Shown here piece after piece: positions 12,437-21,855 of a stretch of DNA of 64,000 nt. Positions within the stretch are counted from its first letter, which is position 1, and every line of letters starts with the position of its first letter. The DNA is from Thalassomonas sp. RHCl1 (GTDB lineage Bacteria > Pseudomonadota > Gammaproteobacteria > Enterobacterales > Alteromonadaceae), in NCBI RefSeq assembly GCF_947387555.1, contig NZ_CANDNZ010000006.1:155482-219481 (forward strand). Direction: 5' to 3'. The notes under the pieces are model-generated. The model had not been told where the DNA came from, searched no databases, and saw only the letters and a program-made list of their open reading frames with translations. The position numbers and the translations under genes are program-made.

Positions 12437-13171
12437 CTATATGCGGCCTTTTCGGCTGACCCCCTTGGCACGGATTTGTTTCACGTTTACGTTGATTAAA
12501 TGGCGCAACAGATAGCGGAAAAGCAGCTTTTTAATGCCGGAAAGGTTGCTGCCGTGCTTGGTATAAAAGTCATCCGGCTGGTTATATACGCCGAAATCAT
12601 CCGCAATACCGTCACTTTGGATATAAGTGTCCTGCCCTTGCCAGTCAATGTCAGGTGCAGCGAGACATTGAGTGGCAATGGCAAAACCTGAGAAGGACTG
12701 GCATTGATCGGCGAAGCTGTTTTGCACTTGCTTCAGGTAAGTGTTATCCAGGATATAGCCTTCCAGATTAATCCAGCGTTCGCCCTGATACACCTCAATC
12801 CAGCTATGGATAATGCGCTTGGGGGCAAGGGCAAACAAATAGCCGGGAATGGCACCCCGTTGCAATTCGTTGTCAATAGTAAAGCCGTGGAGTCGTGTCG
12901 ATATGCCAAGGGCGCGCAATAGCGCCATTAATAAGGTGCCTTTGGTGTTGCATTGCCCGTAACCATCATTAAGCACCCGGCTTGCCGGTAAGCGGTCGTC
13001 TGCATTATAGCCGAAGCGGATTTCATCGCGGACAAAAGTATAGCTTGCACCTATGGCATCATAGGGGGATAAATCCCGCCATTTTCTTTGTTTAATCAAA
13101 GCTTGTATCTGTGGATGATTAAAGTCCAGCATAGGGGTTTCTAAAAGAAAATCTTCGGATAATATCGGCAT
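12437..13171 (-). CDS. Transglutaminase-like cysteine protease-fold protein
   Basis: A 244-residue cytoplasmic protein with the transglutaminase-core signature: a nucleophile loop YGQCNTKGTLLMALLRALG (about residues 71-89) and a histidine motif IIHSWIEVY (about 120-128), followed by WINLEGYILD that can supply the third residue. Such proteins are peptidases or amidases of varied function. There is no signal peptide. It is in the same direction as, and 70 bp downstream of, the AraC regulator gene, which may control it. The exact substrate is unknown. Confidence 0.8.
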   Translation of the reverse strand: MPILSEDFLLETPMLDFNHPQIQALIKQRKWRDLSPYDAIGASYTFVRDEIRFGYNADDRLPASRVLNDGYGQCNTKGTLLMALLRALGISTRLHGFTIDNELQRGAIPGYLFALAPKRIIHSWIEVYQGERWINLEGYILDNTYLKQVQNSFADQCQSFSGFAIATQCLAAPDIDWQGQDTYIQSDGIADDFGVYNQPDDFYTKHGSNLSGIKKLLFRYLLRHLINVNVKQIRAKGVSRKGRI

Positions 13172-13241
13172 GGTTTGCTCTTGCTTAAGGGGTCTGTGCC
13201 CAGCTTAGCCAATCCGCTAACAGGAAACTTGAATAAACCGG

Positions 13242-13991
13242 CTAGGTTTTTAGCAAAAGGGCATAAGCCTGCCTGATGGTCATACCAAAGTTATTTCGAA
13301 AGGTCCGGCTGAGATGTGCACTGTCAGAAAAGCCGGCCAGGTGAGCCGCCTCCGTTGCCGAGGCATTATTGAGTATTGCCCGGATCGCACACATCATGCG
13401 CCGCCATAACAGATAGGGGCGCCAGGCAATCCCTAATTCCTGGCGAAATAGATGCAGGAAACGGCTTTCCGACAAGGCCAGTTGACTGGCGACCTCGGCG
13501 GCCCGCCAATGCGCAGGTTTGATGCAGTCACCGTGTAAACATAGATCTAATTCGGCGACTAACCGTTGAATGCGCTTATCTGTCACCGTACTTTTATTGA
13601 TGGGGAAAACTTGCTGGCTGAGTGCTAATGCCTGAAACAAAGGGGTTAAAAACTCAATCAGATCTTTGCTCTGTGCCGGCGCGTTCATTGTTGCCGAAAA
13701 GGATGAGTGAAAGGTTTGGTATGGTTCCCCCGCCAGTTGATCGGACAAGGCCTGGCCTAAAGTGCTTTTTGGCTCAACCAGCAGTATCCAGCCTTCAGGC
13801 ATCTGCAGTTGATGCTCTACTTGGGAGTCTATGACCACTAACTCTGTGATACTCATGTGGTTTAATTTACAAAGCGAATCAGTCTTGGGCCAGACGATTT
13901 GCATGGCATGGTGACTGTGAGCAGCAGCGTCCAGACTGGCGCCATAGATAATGACGATGCCAGCCTCAATCCAAACACCGGGTTTAATCAC
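13242..13991 (-). CDS. AraC family transcriptional regulator
   Basis: A 249-residue regulator. The C-terminal 100 residues carry two helix-turn-helix motifs: AAEVASQLALSESRFLHLFR (about 165-185) and ATEAAHLAGFSDSAHLSRTF (about 213-232), then FRNNFGMTIRQAY, the AraC family signature. The N-terminal part is a cupin-like sensor with histidines (AAAHSHHAMQIVWP). The effector is unknown. It precedes the transglutaminase-like gene on the same strand and follows the end of the hem operon, from which it is separated by a terminator. Confidence 0.9.
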   Translation of the reverse strand: MIKPGVWIEAGIVIIYGASLDAAAHSHHAMQIVWPKTDSLCKLNHMSITELVVIDSQVEHQLQMPEGWILLVEPKSTLGQALSDQLAGEPYQTFHSSFSATMNAPAQSKDLIEFLTPLFQALALSQQVFPINKSTVTDKRIQRLVAELDLCLHGDCIKPAHWRAAEVASQLALSESRFLHLFRQELGIAWRPYLLWRRMMCAIRAILNNASATEAAHLAGFSDSAHLSRTFRNNFGMTIRQAYALLLKT

Positions 13992-14106
13992 ACAATATGC
14001 CCTTTAAATGAAGATAAGCTATATGTTGTCACAGCAAATAGGTATTGGCAAAACTTAACCCTTTTGCGCTGATGTTAATGAAAATGCCTTTACAATAACA
14101 AGACAT

Positions 14107-14132
14107 AAAAAAGCCCTGTAGTCATACAGGGC
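14107..14132 (-). terminator. Intrinsic terminator of the cyaY-hemCDXY operon
   Basis: On the minus strand GCCCTGTA and TACAGGGC form a perfect 8-bp stem with a 4-nt loop, followed by six T. It lies about 45 bp after the hemY stop. Confidence 0.92.
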
Positions 14133-14174
14133 CCAGTGTTGAATTTAACGGCTAATGTACCGTCAGAGGCATTG

Positions 14175-15392
14175 TTATGCTTTAGCCGGGGAGGCCTGCA
14201 TCTTAATCCGCCGGGTCAATATCTTATTCGCCTGTTCAAACTTTCCCTGTTGGCTTAAGACGCTGGCCAGGGCTTCTAAGTCTGAAGCATCGTAGCTTGG
14301 AGTCTCCAATGCCAGCAGGCTGTTAAAGGCTCTTTCCGACATCTGCCATTGCTCGCTGTTGAATGCCAGGTGTCCCAGGTAGCTTAACCATTTGGCTTCT
14401 TGCTGATGTTTGCCCAGCTGCTTTTGTGCCTGGGCGATCAAGGCGTCTCCCTGATGTACCGGCAATACCTGGAAAGCGCGTAACAGCTGCTGGCCGGGAT
14501 CTTTTTTCAGCACAGGCAACAAGATATCCGTTAAGGTATCATTAAGTTTGTTTTCTGCCAATACCCGGCAATAAGCCAGCAATACCGGTTCGCTTTGCTG
14601 GATTTTGCGGGGCAGCTTTTTCCAGTAAGCAAACAGGGCATTTTGATCTGACCGGCTGATGGTGTCGTTAAACATACCGGTAAAAGCCTCCCGCTCCCAG
14701 ACGGCGATCTTTTCCCTGGCGAGGGTTTTTTGTTTGCGTGCAGCTTTTAAATGTTCGATAGCGGTTTCGAACCTTTGCTCAATCAGGCACAGGTCGAGTT
14801 CCAGCGCCAGTAGTCTGGCATCATGGCCGATATATTTATGATAACTATCGATCAGCTCCCGGGCTTTACTATATTCTCCCTGGCCGATAAATATTTTCAC
14901 CTTGACCAGTACCCCTTCGAGTCCGGCATTTTTAATAAAATGTTTGTCTGTACCGACCCGTTCGAGATAATGGCTGCTACCTGAGTCTTGTTTGTTTGCC
15001 GCAGAGGCCGCCAGCAAATAGGCGGTTTGTTCAAACTGCGGCAGCTGGGCGCTCTTGGCCAGCAGCTGCTCTGCCTGGGCATAGTCATCTATCACGTAGG
15101 CGGTAATGCCCTTGTTGAAATTTCTTAATGCCCGGCGCTGGCTGGCCCGGGTCAGTTTATGCCAGCCGCCCAGGCTGAATCTCAAGCCGCCGCGCAGGAC
15201 AAAAAGCAGCGCCAATAACACCAGAAACAGTGCCGTCAGCAGGTAAACCGCCGATAAAATAGTGGTTTGGTAGGCGGTATCGCCGCTGACAACCGTGATA
15301 TAACCTTTGCCGTCAATCAGCATGGGGCCGATAGCGATGGCGGTAAGGATCGCCAGCAGTATCAGGCATAACATCAGGATCAAGCGTTTCAT
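14175..15392 (-). CDS. hemY: HemY, TPR-containing inner-membrane protein
   Basis: A 405-residue protein with two N-terminal transmembrane helices (about 3-25 and 42-66) and a long alpha-helical TPR region (about 85-400). It has the family features of the HemY_N domain (DGKGYITVVSGDTAYQTT). The protein is linked with late heme synthesis but is not the oxygen-dependent protoporphyrinogen oxidase of the same name in Gram-positives. Its start overlaps the hemX stop by 4 nt, so it is last in the operon. Confidence 0.92.
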   Translation of the reverse strand: MKRLILMLCLILLAILTAIAIGPMLIDGKGYITVVSGDTAYQTTILSAVYLLTALFLVLLALLFVLRGGLRFSLGGWHKLTRASQRRALRNFNKGITAYVIDDYAQAEQLLAKSAQLPQFEQTAYLLAASAANKQDSGSSHYLERVGTDKHFIKNAGLEGVLVKVKIFIGQGEYSKARELIDSYHKYIGHDARLLALELDLCLIEQRFETAIEHLKAARKQKTLAREKIAVWEREAFTGMFNDTISRSDQNALFAYWKKLPRKIQQSEPVLLAYCRVLAENKLNDTLTDILLPVLKKDPGQQLLRAFQVLPVHQGDALIAQAQKQLGKHQQEAKWLSYLGHLAFNSEQWQMSERAFNSLLALETPSYDASDLEALASVLSQQGKFEQANKILTRRIKMQASPAKA

Positions 15393-16675
15393 AAGCTGGC
15401 ACCGCCGTTATCTGCCGTAACACCGGATTGGTTATTGTTGTTTTTCTCTGACGGTAACTGATCGTTTGTCTGCCCGTTTGTATGCCCCGAGATGGCTTGC
15501 TTGCTGTTGTTCTGGGCGATCACTTTACGTATTGCCGCCAGCGATACCAGCTTATCCGGATAATTTACCGTCAGGGTCGCCGGTTTGAGTTTTTCTATTG
15601 CCGCGATAAAGCCCTGGTTGGTTTTATTTTCGTCTTCGTAATACTGTTTGAGCCATTGCAGGATATCGTCCAGGGTTTGTTGGTAGATGGCACTTTCCCC
15701 TTTACTGGCTGACCAGATGGTAAGCTGGAGTTTGAGTGCCAGATTTTCCTGCAAGTTCTGTTGCTGTTGCGGCGACAGCAAGGGATCGTCACCTTGAGTG
15801 CGCGGACGGCTGGTGATGATATAGTTCGCCCGGAATTTCTGCCAGACCTTGGCCAGGTTTTCCCGCCAGTCTGCGGGATCCGAGGTTAAGGTTAAATCTT
15901 GTGTTTGTTCCTGGTTTTGTTGCCGGTAAGGACGTGCCAGCACCAGGCTGCCAAGCTGTTTGTCCAGTCCCATCAGGGTTAAAATCACCTGTGCACTTTG
16001 CTGGCGCGGTAGCAGTTTCAGGGTTTCAATATCCTGGAAGATAAGCTGGCGTACCGGCAATAATTCCGGGTTATGCATTTGGCTTAAGCGTCTATCGGCA
16101 TCGGTTAACAGGCTGATGGCGGTATCCGTGTCCTGCTCCAGCCACAAGGTGCGCGAGGCCATACGGATCAAATATTCTGCTTCGTTGAAGAGCCGGTCCC
16201 CCGGCTGCTCTTGTTGCAGTCCTTTCAGGGTCTGGTTTACTTGTGCCAGGCTTTGCTCGCTTTGGCTTTTCAGCACGTTTATTTGCCGGTTAAAGTGCTC
16301 GGTCAATTGTTGTTCCTGAGCCTGGAGTGATCGGCTCAGTTGTTGTTCCGCGTTTTTTAATTTGGCTTCCAGTTGCTGGCTCAGCGTTTTCTGGGTCTGT
16401 GCCTGTTGCAGCGGCTGTTGCTGGCTTTGCCAGTAATATAAACCCGCACTGCCGGCGCAGGCGAGCAGTGCCAGCATCAGGGCCAGCACGCCGGTTTTTG
16501 ATACCTGAGCTGTTTTATTATTGGTATCTTTTTTCATTTTGGCTTTGACGGGGGATTGATGGTTTTTATTGGCGCTGCCAGGCTGTTTTTTGTCAGTTGC
16601 CGGTGAAACGCCCGCCTTGTCCGCGGCGCTCGCGTTTTCCTGAACAGTGTCTTCCGGTTGTTTTTGTTCAGTCAT
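15389..16675 (-). CDS. hemX: HemX, membrane-anchored coiled-coil protein
   Basis: A 428-residue HemX. It has a low-complexity charged N-terminus (about 1-60), one transmembrane helix (GVLALMLALLACAGSAGLYYW, about 62-82), a glutamine-rich coiled coil (about 85-155) and the conserved helical domain with EAEYLIRMASRTLWLEQDTDTA. It is often annotated as uroporphyrinogen-III C-methyltransferase, but no SAM-binding tetrapyrrole methylase motifs are present, so a scaffold role next to HemY is more likely. It lies 21 bp after hemD. Confidence 0.92.
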   Translation of the reverse strand: MTEQKQPEDTVQENASAADKAGVSPATDKKQPGSANKNHQSPVKAKMKKDTNNKTAQVSKTGVLALMLALLACAGSAGLYYWQSQQQPLQQAQTQKTLSQQLEAKLKNAEQQLSRSLQAQEQQLTEHFNRQINVLKSQSEQSLAQVNQTLKGLQQEQPGDRLFNEAEYLIRMASRTLWLEQDTDTAISLLTDADRRLSQMHNPELLPVRQLIFQDIETLKLLPRQQSAQVILTLMGLDKQLGSLVLARPYRQQNQEQTQDLTLTSDPADWRENLAKVWQKFRANYIITSRPRTQGDDPLLSPQQQQNLQENLALKLQLTIWSASKGESAIYQQTLDDILQWLKQYYEDENKTNQGFIAAIEKLKPATLTVNYPDKLVSLAAIRKVIAQNNSKQAISGHTNGQTNDQLPSEKNNNNQSGVTADNGGASL

Positions 16676-16696
16676 CTTTTGCTTCCGTTATTTGGG

Positions 16697-17437
16697 TCAT
16701 AAGGTTAATAAAGTGCCGGTAATGGCCTGGTCATCTGCCCCGCAGGCATTAATGACCCGTTGTAAACCAAGTGCTTTTGCCTTGGCGGCGATGCGTTCGC
16801 TGGCCACCACATATAAACAGGTCTTTTGCCAGAATTCATCCAGCGGTGCCAGCAGCTCGATAATACGCTCGAGCAGGGCATTGCTGGTGATCACTATGCA
16901 GTTAACCTGCTCTGCCTGCCATTGCTGCGGGATATCCCTGGGCAATGATAGCCAAATCCTTTGATAAGATTCAAGATAATTCACCTTAGCCCCCCGCTGC
17001 CTTAAGGTTTGGGCCATCAGTTCCCGCCCGCCGTTGCCGCGGACGATAATGATCTGCCGCCCGCTTACGTCTGCCAGTTCCGGCAGGGCCAGCATGCCTT
17101 CGCTGTTATGTTCTTGCGGACAAATTACCTGATCCAGGCCATATTGCTGCAAGGCTTTTTCGGTGGCGGCGCCGACGGCGATCACCCCGGCATGCTGCCA
17201 ATGCTGCAGCGGGTAGCTTAAATGGGCATAGTTTACGGCGGCGACACTGACAAAAATCAGGATAGGATCGGCTGATAAGGCTAAGCTTTGTTTTATTTCA
17301 TACTGGTCGGCCAGTGCCTGGTAAGAAAAGAGTGGTTGGTGACGGGCGGATATGCCGAGTTGTGTTAACTTTTGCGCCAATACGCGGCCTTTTTCCTGTG
17401 GCCGCGTGATCAGTACCCTAAGCTTAGTGGTTGTCAT
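16697..17437 (-). CDS. hemD: Uroporphyrinogen-III synthase
   Basis: A 246-residue HemD that closes and flips ring D of hydroxymethylbilane to uroporphyrinogen III. The family is poorly conserved; the visible signs are [18 protein letters not shown] at the N-terminus, [14 protein letters not shown] (about 90-104), REL-type motif [13 protein letters not shown] (about 125-137) and the C-terminal [15 protein letters not shown]. Its start lies 14 nt inside the 3' end of hemC, which implies translational coupling. Confidence 0.93.
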   Translation of the reverse strand: MTTTKLRVLITRPQEKGRVLAQKLTQLGISARHQPLFSYQALADQYEIKQSLALSADPILIFVSVAAVNYAHLSYPLQHWQHAGVIAVGAATEKALQQYGLDQVICPQEHNSEGMLALPELADVSGRQIIIVRGNGGRELMAQTLRQRGAKVNYLESYQRIWLSLPRDIPQQWQAEQVNCIVITSNALLERIIELLAPLDEFWQKTCLYVVASERIAAKAKALGLQRVINACGADDQAITGTLLTL

Positions 17438-18356
17438 AAACCTGCTTTAAAATTTCTGCTGCTCCTTGCGATAACAGGGTCTGGGCAAGTTGTTCACCCA
17501 AGTCTTCTCCCTGCTCAAGCGAGCCGGTGATCTCACTGCGGATGATCTTGCTGCCGTCGACGGCGCCTACCAGGCCCCTGAGGTACAGCTGATCTTCCCG
17601 GATCACCGCATAACTGCCGATAGGCACCTGACAGCCCCCTTCCAGGGCCTTATTCATGGCGCGCTCTGCCAGTACCCGCTGGCGGGTGGCTAAATCTTCC
17701 AGCGGCGCCAATAATGCCTTGATGGTGTCGTCGTCGGTGCGGCATTCTATGCCGACCGCACCCTGGCCGTTGGCGGGTAACATGACTTCAGGTTCGATGT
17801 AGTCGCTGATACGTTCACTCATTTCCAGGCGGATCAAACCGGCGGAAGCTAAAATAATGGCATCGTATTCGCCGTCATCGAGCTTTCTTAAGCGGGTATT
17901 GACGTTACCGCGCAGATCGCGGATATCGAGATCGGGACGTAATTCTTTCAGCTGACACTGGCGACGCAGGCTTGAAGTGCCGACTATGGCCCCTTGCGGT
18001 AATTCAGCCAATTTATCGTATTTGTTGGAAACAAAGGCATCGCGGGGATCTTCCCGCGGGCAGATGATTTCCAGTCCTAATCCGGGGGGGAAATCGACCG
18101 GCACATCTTTCATCGAGTGCACCGCGATATCGGCGCGGTTTTCCAGCATGGCCACTTCCAGTTCTTTAACAAACAGGCCTTTGCCGCCGACTTTGGCCAG
18201 CGGGGTGTCCAGGATAATGTCGCCCTTGGTGGTCATAGGCACAAGTTCCACCGTGACTTGCGGATGAAAGTGCTCCAGTTGTGCCTTTACATATTCCGCC
18301 TGCCACAATGCCAGCGCACTTTTACGTGTCGCGATGCGAACCTTGGTTGTTTTCAT
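17424..18356 (-). CDS. hemC: Hydroxymethylbilane synthase (porphobilinogen deaminase)
   Basis: A 310-residue HemC that polymerises four porphobilinogen units into hydroxymethylbilane. Motifs: [18 protein letters not shown] at the N-terminus, [12 protein letters not shown] (about 80-91), [18 protein letters not shown] (about 128-145), and the dipyrromethane-cofactor cysteine in [11 protein letters not shown] near residue 242. It is downstream of cyaY by 14 bp and upstream of hemD with an overlap, in an operon with hemX and hemY. Confidence 0.97.
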   Translation of the reverse strand: MKTTKVRIATRKSALALWQAEYVKAQLEHFHPQVTVELVPMTTKGDIILDTPLAKVGGKGLFVKELEVAMLENRADIAVHSMKDVPVDFPPGLGLEIICPREDPRDAFVSNKYDKLAELPQGAIVGTSSLRRQCQLKELRPDLDIRDLRGNVNTRLRKLDDGEYDAIILASAGLIRLEMSERISDYIEPEVMLPANGQGAVGIECRTDDDTIKALLAPLEDLATRQRVLAERAMNKALEGGCQVPIGSYAVIREDQLYLRGLVGAVDGSKIIRSEITGSLEQGEDLGEQLAQTLLSQGAAEILKQVYDNH

Positions 18357-18370
18357 TAAATACTCCTGAC

Positions 18371-18688
18371 TTATTCGGATAAGGTAATGTCGGTATCTGC
18401 CTGTTTGCTGACCGCCGCAGATAAAAATTGCCAGAACTCATCCCCGGCCCTTTTATCGCGCCACTGGTTGTCCTGATAGGCGAAGTGATGGCCGTTGAAT
18501 TTTGTCGCAACCCAAACTTCGTGTAACGGCGCTTGTTTGTTGAGAATTATTTTGCTGCCATTTTTGAAGGTCAGGGTTAATAATCCCCCGGCGCCTTCGT
18601 AATCGATATCATAACCACAGTCTTCAATTGCCTCTTCAACGGCAAGCAACAGGTCGTCTGCGATTAAATTATACTGGCTGTCATTCAT
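18371..18688 (-). CDS. cyaY: Frataxin homologue CyaY
   Basis: A 105-residue CyaY, an iron-binding regulator of Fe-S cluster assembly. The start chosen is the ATG of [20 protein letters not shown], matching the family length; an upstream in-frame extension of 21 codons lacks family likeness. The acidic first helix ([19 protein letters not shown]) and the beta-sheet segments [15 protein letters not shown] and [13 protein letters not shown] are typical. It lies on the same strand just upstream of hemC, so iron handling and heme synthesis may share a transcript here. Confidence 0.94.
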   Translation of the reverse strand: MNDSQYNLIADDLLLAVEEAIEDCGYDIDYEGAGGLLTLTFKNGSKIILNKQAPLHEVWVATKFNGHHFAYQDNQWRDKRAGDEFWQFLSAAVSKQADTDITLSE

Positions 18689-18836
18689 TGATTGTCCTTT
18701 TACACGTATTAAGGCTTGTAATTGTTGATAAGCATGTGAGTATAATACCAATCACCTTAGATAAATGCACTTTCGCCGTATCTAAAGTGTGAAATACAAT
18801 TGACCTACATCACTATCAGGGTAAATAAATCAATAA

Positions 18837-19007
18837 ATGAGCATACAAGCAAATAAAACCTTACTCCTTGGTGGCCTTTTTTCCATCCTGCTATTAACTG
18901 CCTGTGGTAATAAAGGCCCCTTGTACCAGACACCGCCGGAGCAAGTACAAAAGGCTGAGAGCAAGGTCGAAAAGCGGGATACGACCAGCCCTGAACAGGA
19001 AAAATAA
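18837..19007 (+). CDS. lptM: LptM (YifL)-like small lipoprotein
   Basis: A 56-residue lipoprotein. It has a signal peptide MSIQANKTLLLGGLFSILLL, the lipobox LLTAC (lipid-modified Cys about residue 22) and directly after it the family signature CGNKGPLYQTP, then a charged, Gln/Lys-rich tail. In E. coli LptM helps maturation of the LptD/LptE lipopolysaccharide translocon. It is divergent from cyaY, ends 2 nt before the lysA start, and is next to lysA and dapF, the usual place for this gene. Confidence 0.93.
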   Translation: MSIQANKTLLLGGLFSILLLTACGNKGPLYQTPPEQVQKAESKVEKRDTTSPEQEK

Positions 19008-19009
19008 AC

Positions 19010-20257
19010 GTGGATTACTTTACCCGGAAAGATAATACCTTATTTGCCGAAGAATGCCGGGTCGCGGAGCTGGCGAAAAGCTACGGCACCCCGCTTTATG
19101 TTTATTCCCGTGCTACCATCGAAAGGCACTGGCATGCTTTTGATGATGCCGCCGGTGAGCAGCCGCACCTGATTTGTTATGCGGTCAAGGCTAACTCCAA
19201 CCTGGCAATATTAAATCTGCTGGCCCGCCTGGGTTCAGGTTTTGATATTGTTTCCAAAGGAGAGCTGGCCCGGGTACTGGCTGCCGGCGGCGATGCCGCC
19301 AAGGTGGTGTTTTCCGGGGTGGCGAAAAAATCCGATGAAATCCGTTATGCCCTCGAGCAGGGGATTTATTGTTTTAATGTCGAATCGGCGCCGGAGCTGG
19401 CGCGTATTAACCAGGTGGCGGGTGAGTTAGGGGTTAAGGCCCCGGTGTCTTTACGGGTCAATCCGGATGTTGATGCCGGCACCCATCCTTATATTTCCAC
19501 CGGCTTAAAAGAAAATAAATTCGGTATCAGCATAGCAGATGCCGAGGCCCTGTATTTAACCGCGGATAACTTACCGCACCTTGAGGTGAAAGGCATAGAT
19601 TGCCATATCGGCTCCCAGTTGACGGAATTAACCCCGTTTCTCGATGCCCTGGATCGGGTACTGGTGCTGATCAATAAGCTGGCGGCAAAAGGCATCAAGC
19701 TCTCGCACCTGGATGTCGGCGGCGGTTTAGGCGTGTGCTACCGGGATGAAACCCCGCCCCACCCGAAAGAATATGCTAAAGCGCTGGCGGAAAAGCTCGC
19801 CGGTTATGACTTGACCCTGCTGTACGAACCGGGACGGGCGATCATGGCCAATGCCGGTATTTTAGTCACCGAAGTCGAATTTTTAAAAACCAACCAGGAC
19901 CGGCATTTTGCCATAGTGGATGCGGCGATGAACGATCTGCTGCGCCCGTCCCTGTACCAGTCCTGGCAGGAGATTATTCCGGTTGAACAGCGCCGGGATG
20001 TGGATGAACTAAGCTATGATGTAGTGGGCCCGGTTTGTGAAACCGGTGATTTTCTCGGCAAAGATCGCTTATTGGCGATTAAAGCGGGTGATTTGCTGGC
20101 GGTGCGCTCCGCCGGTGCTTATGGCTTTACCATGAGTTCAAACTATAATAGCCGGCCCCGGGCGGCGGAAGTGCTGGTGGATAAAGACACCAGTCACCTG
20201 ATCCGGGAGCGGGAAACGCTCGCACAACTGTGGCAGGGTGAACGTTTATTACCATAA
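19010..20257 (+). CDS. lysA: Diaminopimelate decarboxylase
   Basis: A 415-residue PLP enzyme making L-lysine from meso-diaminopimelate. It begins with a GTG codon 2 nt after the lptM stop (MDYFTRKDN). Motifs: the PLP lysine in CYAVKANSNLAIL (about 56-68), KENKFGI, HIGSQLTELTPF (about 200-211), the glycine loop DVGGGLGVCY, EPGRAIMANAG (about 273-283) and the active-site cysteine in GPVCETGDFLG (about 343). dapF follows, so the last two steps of lysine supply are encoded together. Confidence 0.97.
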   Translation: MDYFTRKDNTLFAEECRVAELAKSYGTPLYVYSRATIERHWHAFDDAAGEQPHLICYAVKANSNLAILNLLARLGSGFDIVSKGELARVLAAGGDAAKVVFSGVAKKSDEIRYALEQGIYCFNVESAPELARINQVAGELGVKAPVSLRVNPDVDAGTHPYISTGLKENKFGISIADAEALYLTADNLPHLEVKGIDCHIGSQLTELTPFLDALDRVLVLINKLAAKGIKLSHLDVGGGLGVCYRDETPPHPKEYAKALAEKLAGYDLTLLYEPGRAIMANAGILVTEVEFLKTNQDRHFAIVDAAMNDLLRPSLYQSWQEIIPVEQRRDVDELSYDVVGPVCETGDFLGKDRLLAIKAGDLLAVRSAGAYGFTMSSNYNSRPRAAEVLVDKDTSHLIRERETLAQLWQGERLLP

Positions 20258-20334
20258 CGGCTGTGACCTGGAATTAAGCTTGACGCAAGTTTAGGTTAAA
20301 ATAACAAACGGGCTTTAACAGGAAGATAATATTA

Positions 20335-21165
20335 ATGTTATTCAATTTTTCCAAAATGCATGGTTTAGGTAATGATTTCCTGGTTTTGGATAATGTTACA
20401 CAAAATGTATTTCTCTCCAATGATCAAATCAGGCAGCTGGCAGACCGGCATTTTGGCGTTGGTTTTGATCAGTTATTGGTGGTGGAGCCTCCTTATGATC
20501 CGGATTTAGACTTTCATTACCGGATATTTAATGCCGACGGCAGCGAGGTGGGGCAATGTGGTAACGGTGCCCGCTGTTTTGCCCGTTTTGTGCGCATGAA
20601 AGGCCTGATCAATAAAACCAAGATCCGCGTTTCCACCCAGGTGGGAAAAATGACTTTGTTTGTTGAGCGCGACGGCAAGATTTCCGTCAATATGCCGGTG
20701 CCTCAGTTTGAACCGGCGCAGATCCCTTTTAAGGCGCAAAAAGTCGAAGGCACCTATATTCTGCGCAGTGAGCAGGAAACCGTGTTATGCGGTGTGGTCT
20801 CTATGGGCAACCCCCATTGCGTGTTGACGGTGGACTCGGTAAAAGAGGCCCCGGTTGATACCTTAGGTTATGAATTATCCCACCATGAAAGGTTTCCGAA
20901 ACAGGCCAATGTCGGTTTTATGGAAGTGGTTTCCCCGGAATATATTAAGCTGCGGGTTTACGAACGCGGTGCCGGTGAAACCTTGGCTTGCGGCAGCGGC
21001 GCCTGTGCTGCCGTGGTGATCGGACAAATGCAAAAGAAATTAGCAAAACAGGTAACCGTGGAATTACCCGGCGGCAAATTACGAATTTACTGGAAAGGCC
21101 CGGGCAGTCCGGTGAAAATGTCCGGCCCTGCGGTACATGTTTTTGATGGACAATTAAATTTATGA
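20335..21165 (+). CDS. dapF: Diaminopimelate epimerase
   Basis: A 276-residue DapF converting LL- to meso-diaminopimelate without a cofactor. Both catalytic cysteines are visible: in [13 protein letters not shown] (about residues 65-77) and in [14 protein letters not shown] (about 217-230). N-terminal [15 protein letters not shown] is the family start. Its stop overlaps the next start by 4 nt. The order lysA-dapF-DUF484 is common in gammaproteobacteria. Confidence 0.97.
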   Translation: MLFNFSKMHGLGNDFLVLDNVTQNVFLSNDQIRQLADRHFGVGFDQLLVVEPPYDPDLDFHYRIFNADGSEVGQCGNGARCFARFVRMKGLINKTKIRVSTQVGKMTLFVERDGKISVNMPVPQFEPAQIPFKAQKVEGTYILRSEQETVLCGVVSMGNPHCVLTVDSVKEAPVDTLGYELSHHERFPKQANVGFMEVVSPEYIKLRVYERGAGETLACGSGACAAVVIGQMQKKLAKQVTVELPGGKLRIYWKGPGSPVKMSGPAVHVFDGQLNL

Positions 21166-21848
21166 GTGAAAAAAAAATAGTGCCGGAGCAAGCGCTGGCA
21201 TTGACGGATGAGTTAATCGCAGATTATTTGCTGGATAATCCCGAGTTTTTTAACCGGGCGCCGCATGTGTTAACGGCCGTGCGCCTGGCGGATCCCCACA
21301 GGGGCACTATTTCCCTGGTGGAACGCCAGCAGCAGCAGCTCAGGCAGAAAGTACAGTCGCTGGAAGAAGAGATCACCCAATTGATGTCGGTGGCCAATCA
21401 TAACGAACGCCTGTTTATGCTCTACAGCGACCTCTACCTGAGGTTAATTGATTGCGATTCGGCGGCAGAGTTGCTGGATTGTTTGCACCGGGCCACCACA
21501 GAGCTGCTGTCGCTGTCGCAGCTGAAGTTATGGTTAACCGGGGAGTTTAGCCTGGATCATGCCAGCCTGAGCCAAAACGATTGCGGCGGTATCCTGCAAA
21601 ACCGTTTGGCGGATGAAGATTATTATTTTGGCCGCTTGCAACAAAGCGAGCAGCAGCTGATTTTTTCCGGTCCGACCCAGGGCTCTGTGGTATTAATCAA
21701 GCTGAGCCATGAGCAGCAAACCTTAGGTTTTTTAGCCATCAGCAGCGATGATGCAGAGCACTTTGATCCCCGCATGGATACCCTGCTATTAGGGCAATTT
21801 CGGAAGCTGGTGGCGAAATTATTGCTGCAGCAGCTGAAACAGGATTAA
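21162..21848 (+). CDS. DUF484 family protein (YigA-like)
   Basis: A 228-residue protein of the DUF484 family, recognised by the N-terminal helix [37 protein letters not shown]-type pattern (residues about 18-55), a coiled coil (about 48-75) and a GAF-like C-terminal half (about 80-225). Function is not established; the family nearly always lies between dapF and xerC. Here it overlaps dapF by 4 nt and is followed 7 nt later by a HAD phosphatase gene, so xerC is missing from its usual slot. Confidence 0.88.
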   Translation: MSEKKIVPEQALALTDELIADYLLDNPEFFNRAPHVLTAVRLADPHRGTISLVERQQQQLRQKVQSLEEEITQLMSVANHNERLFMLYSDLYLRLIDCDSAAELLDCLHRATTELLSLSQLKLWLTGEFSLDHASLSQNDCGGILQNRLADEDYYFGRLQQSEQQLIFSGPTQGSVVLIKLSHEQQTLGFLAISSDDAEHFDPRMDTLLLGQFRKLVAKLLLQQLKQD

Positions 21849-21855
21849 ATCCCGG

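Noticed and set aside
15389-16675. HemX as a true uroporphyrinogen methyltransferase
   Set aside because: No SAM-binding tetrapyrrole methylase motifs; only a membrane helix, coiled coil and HemX helical domain.
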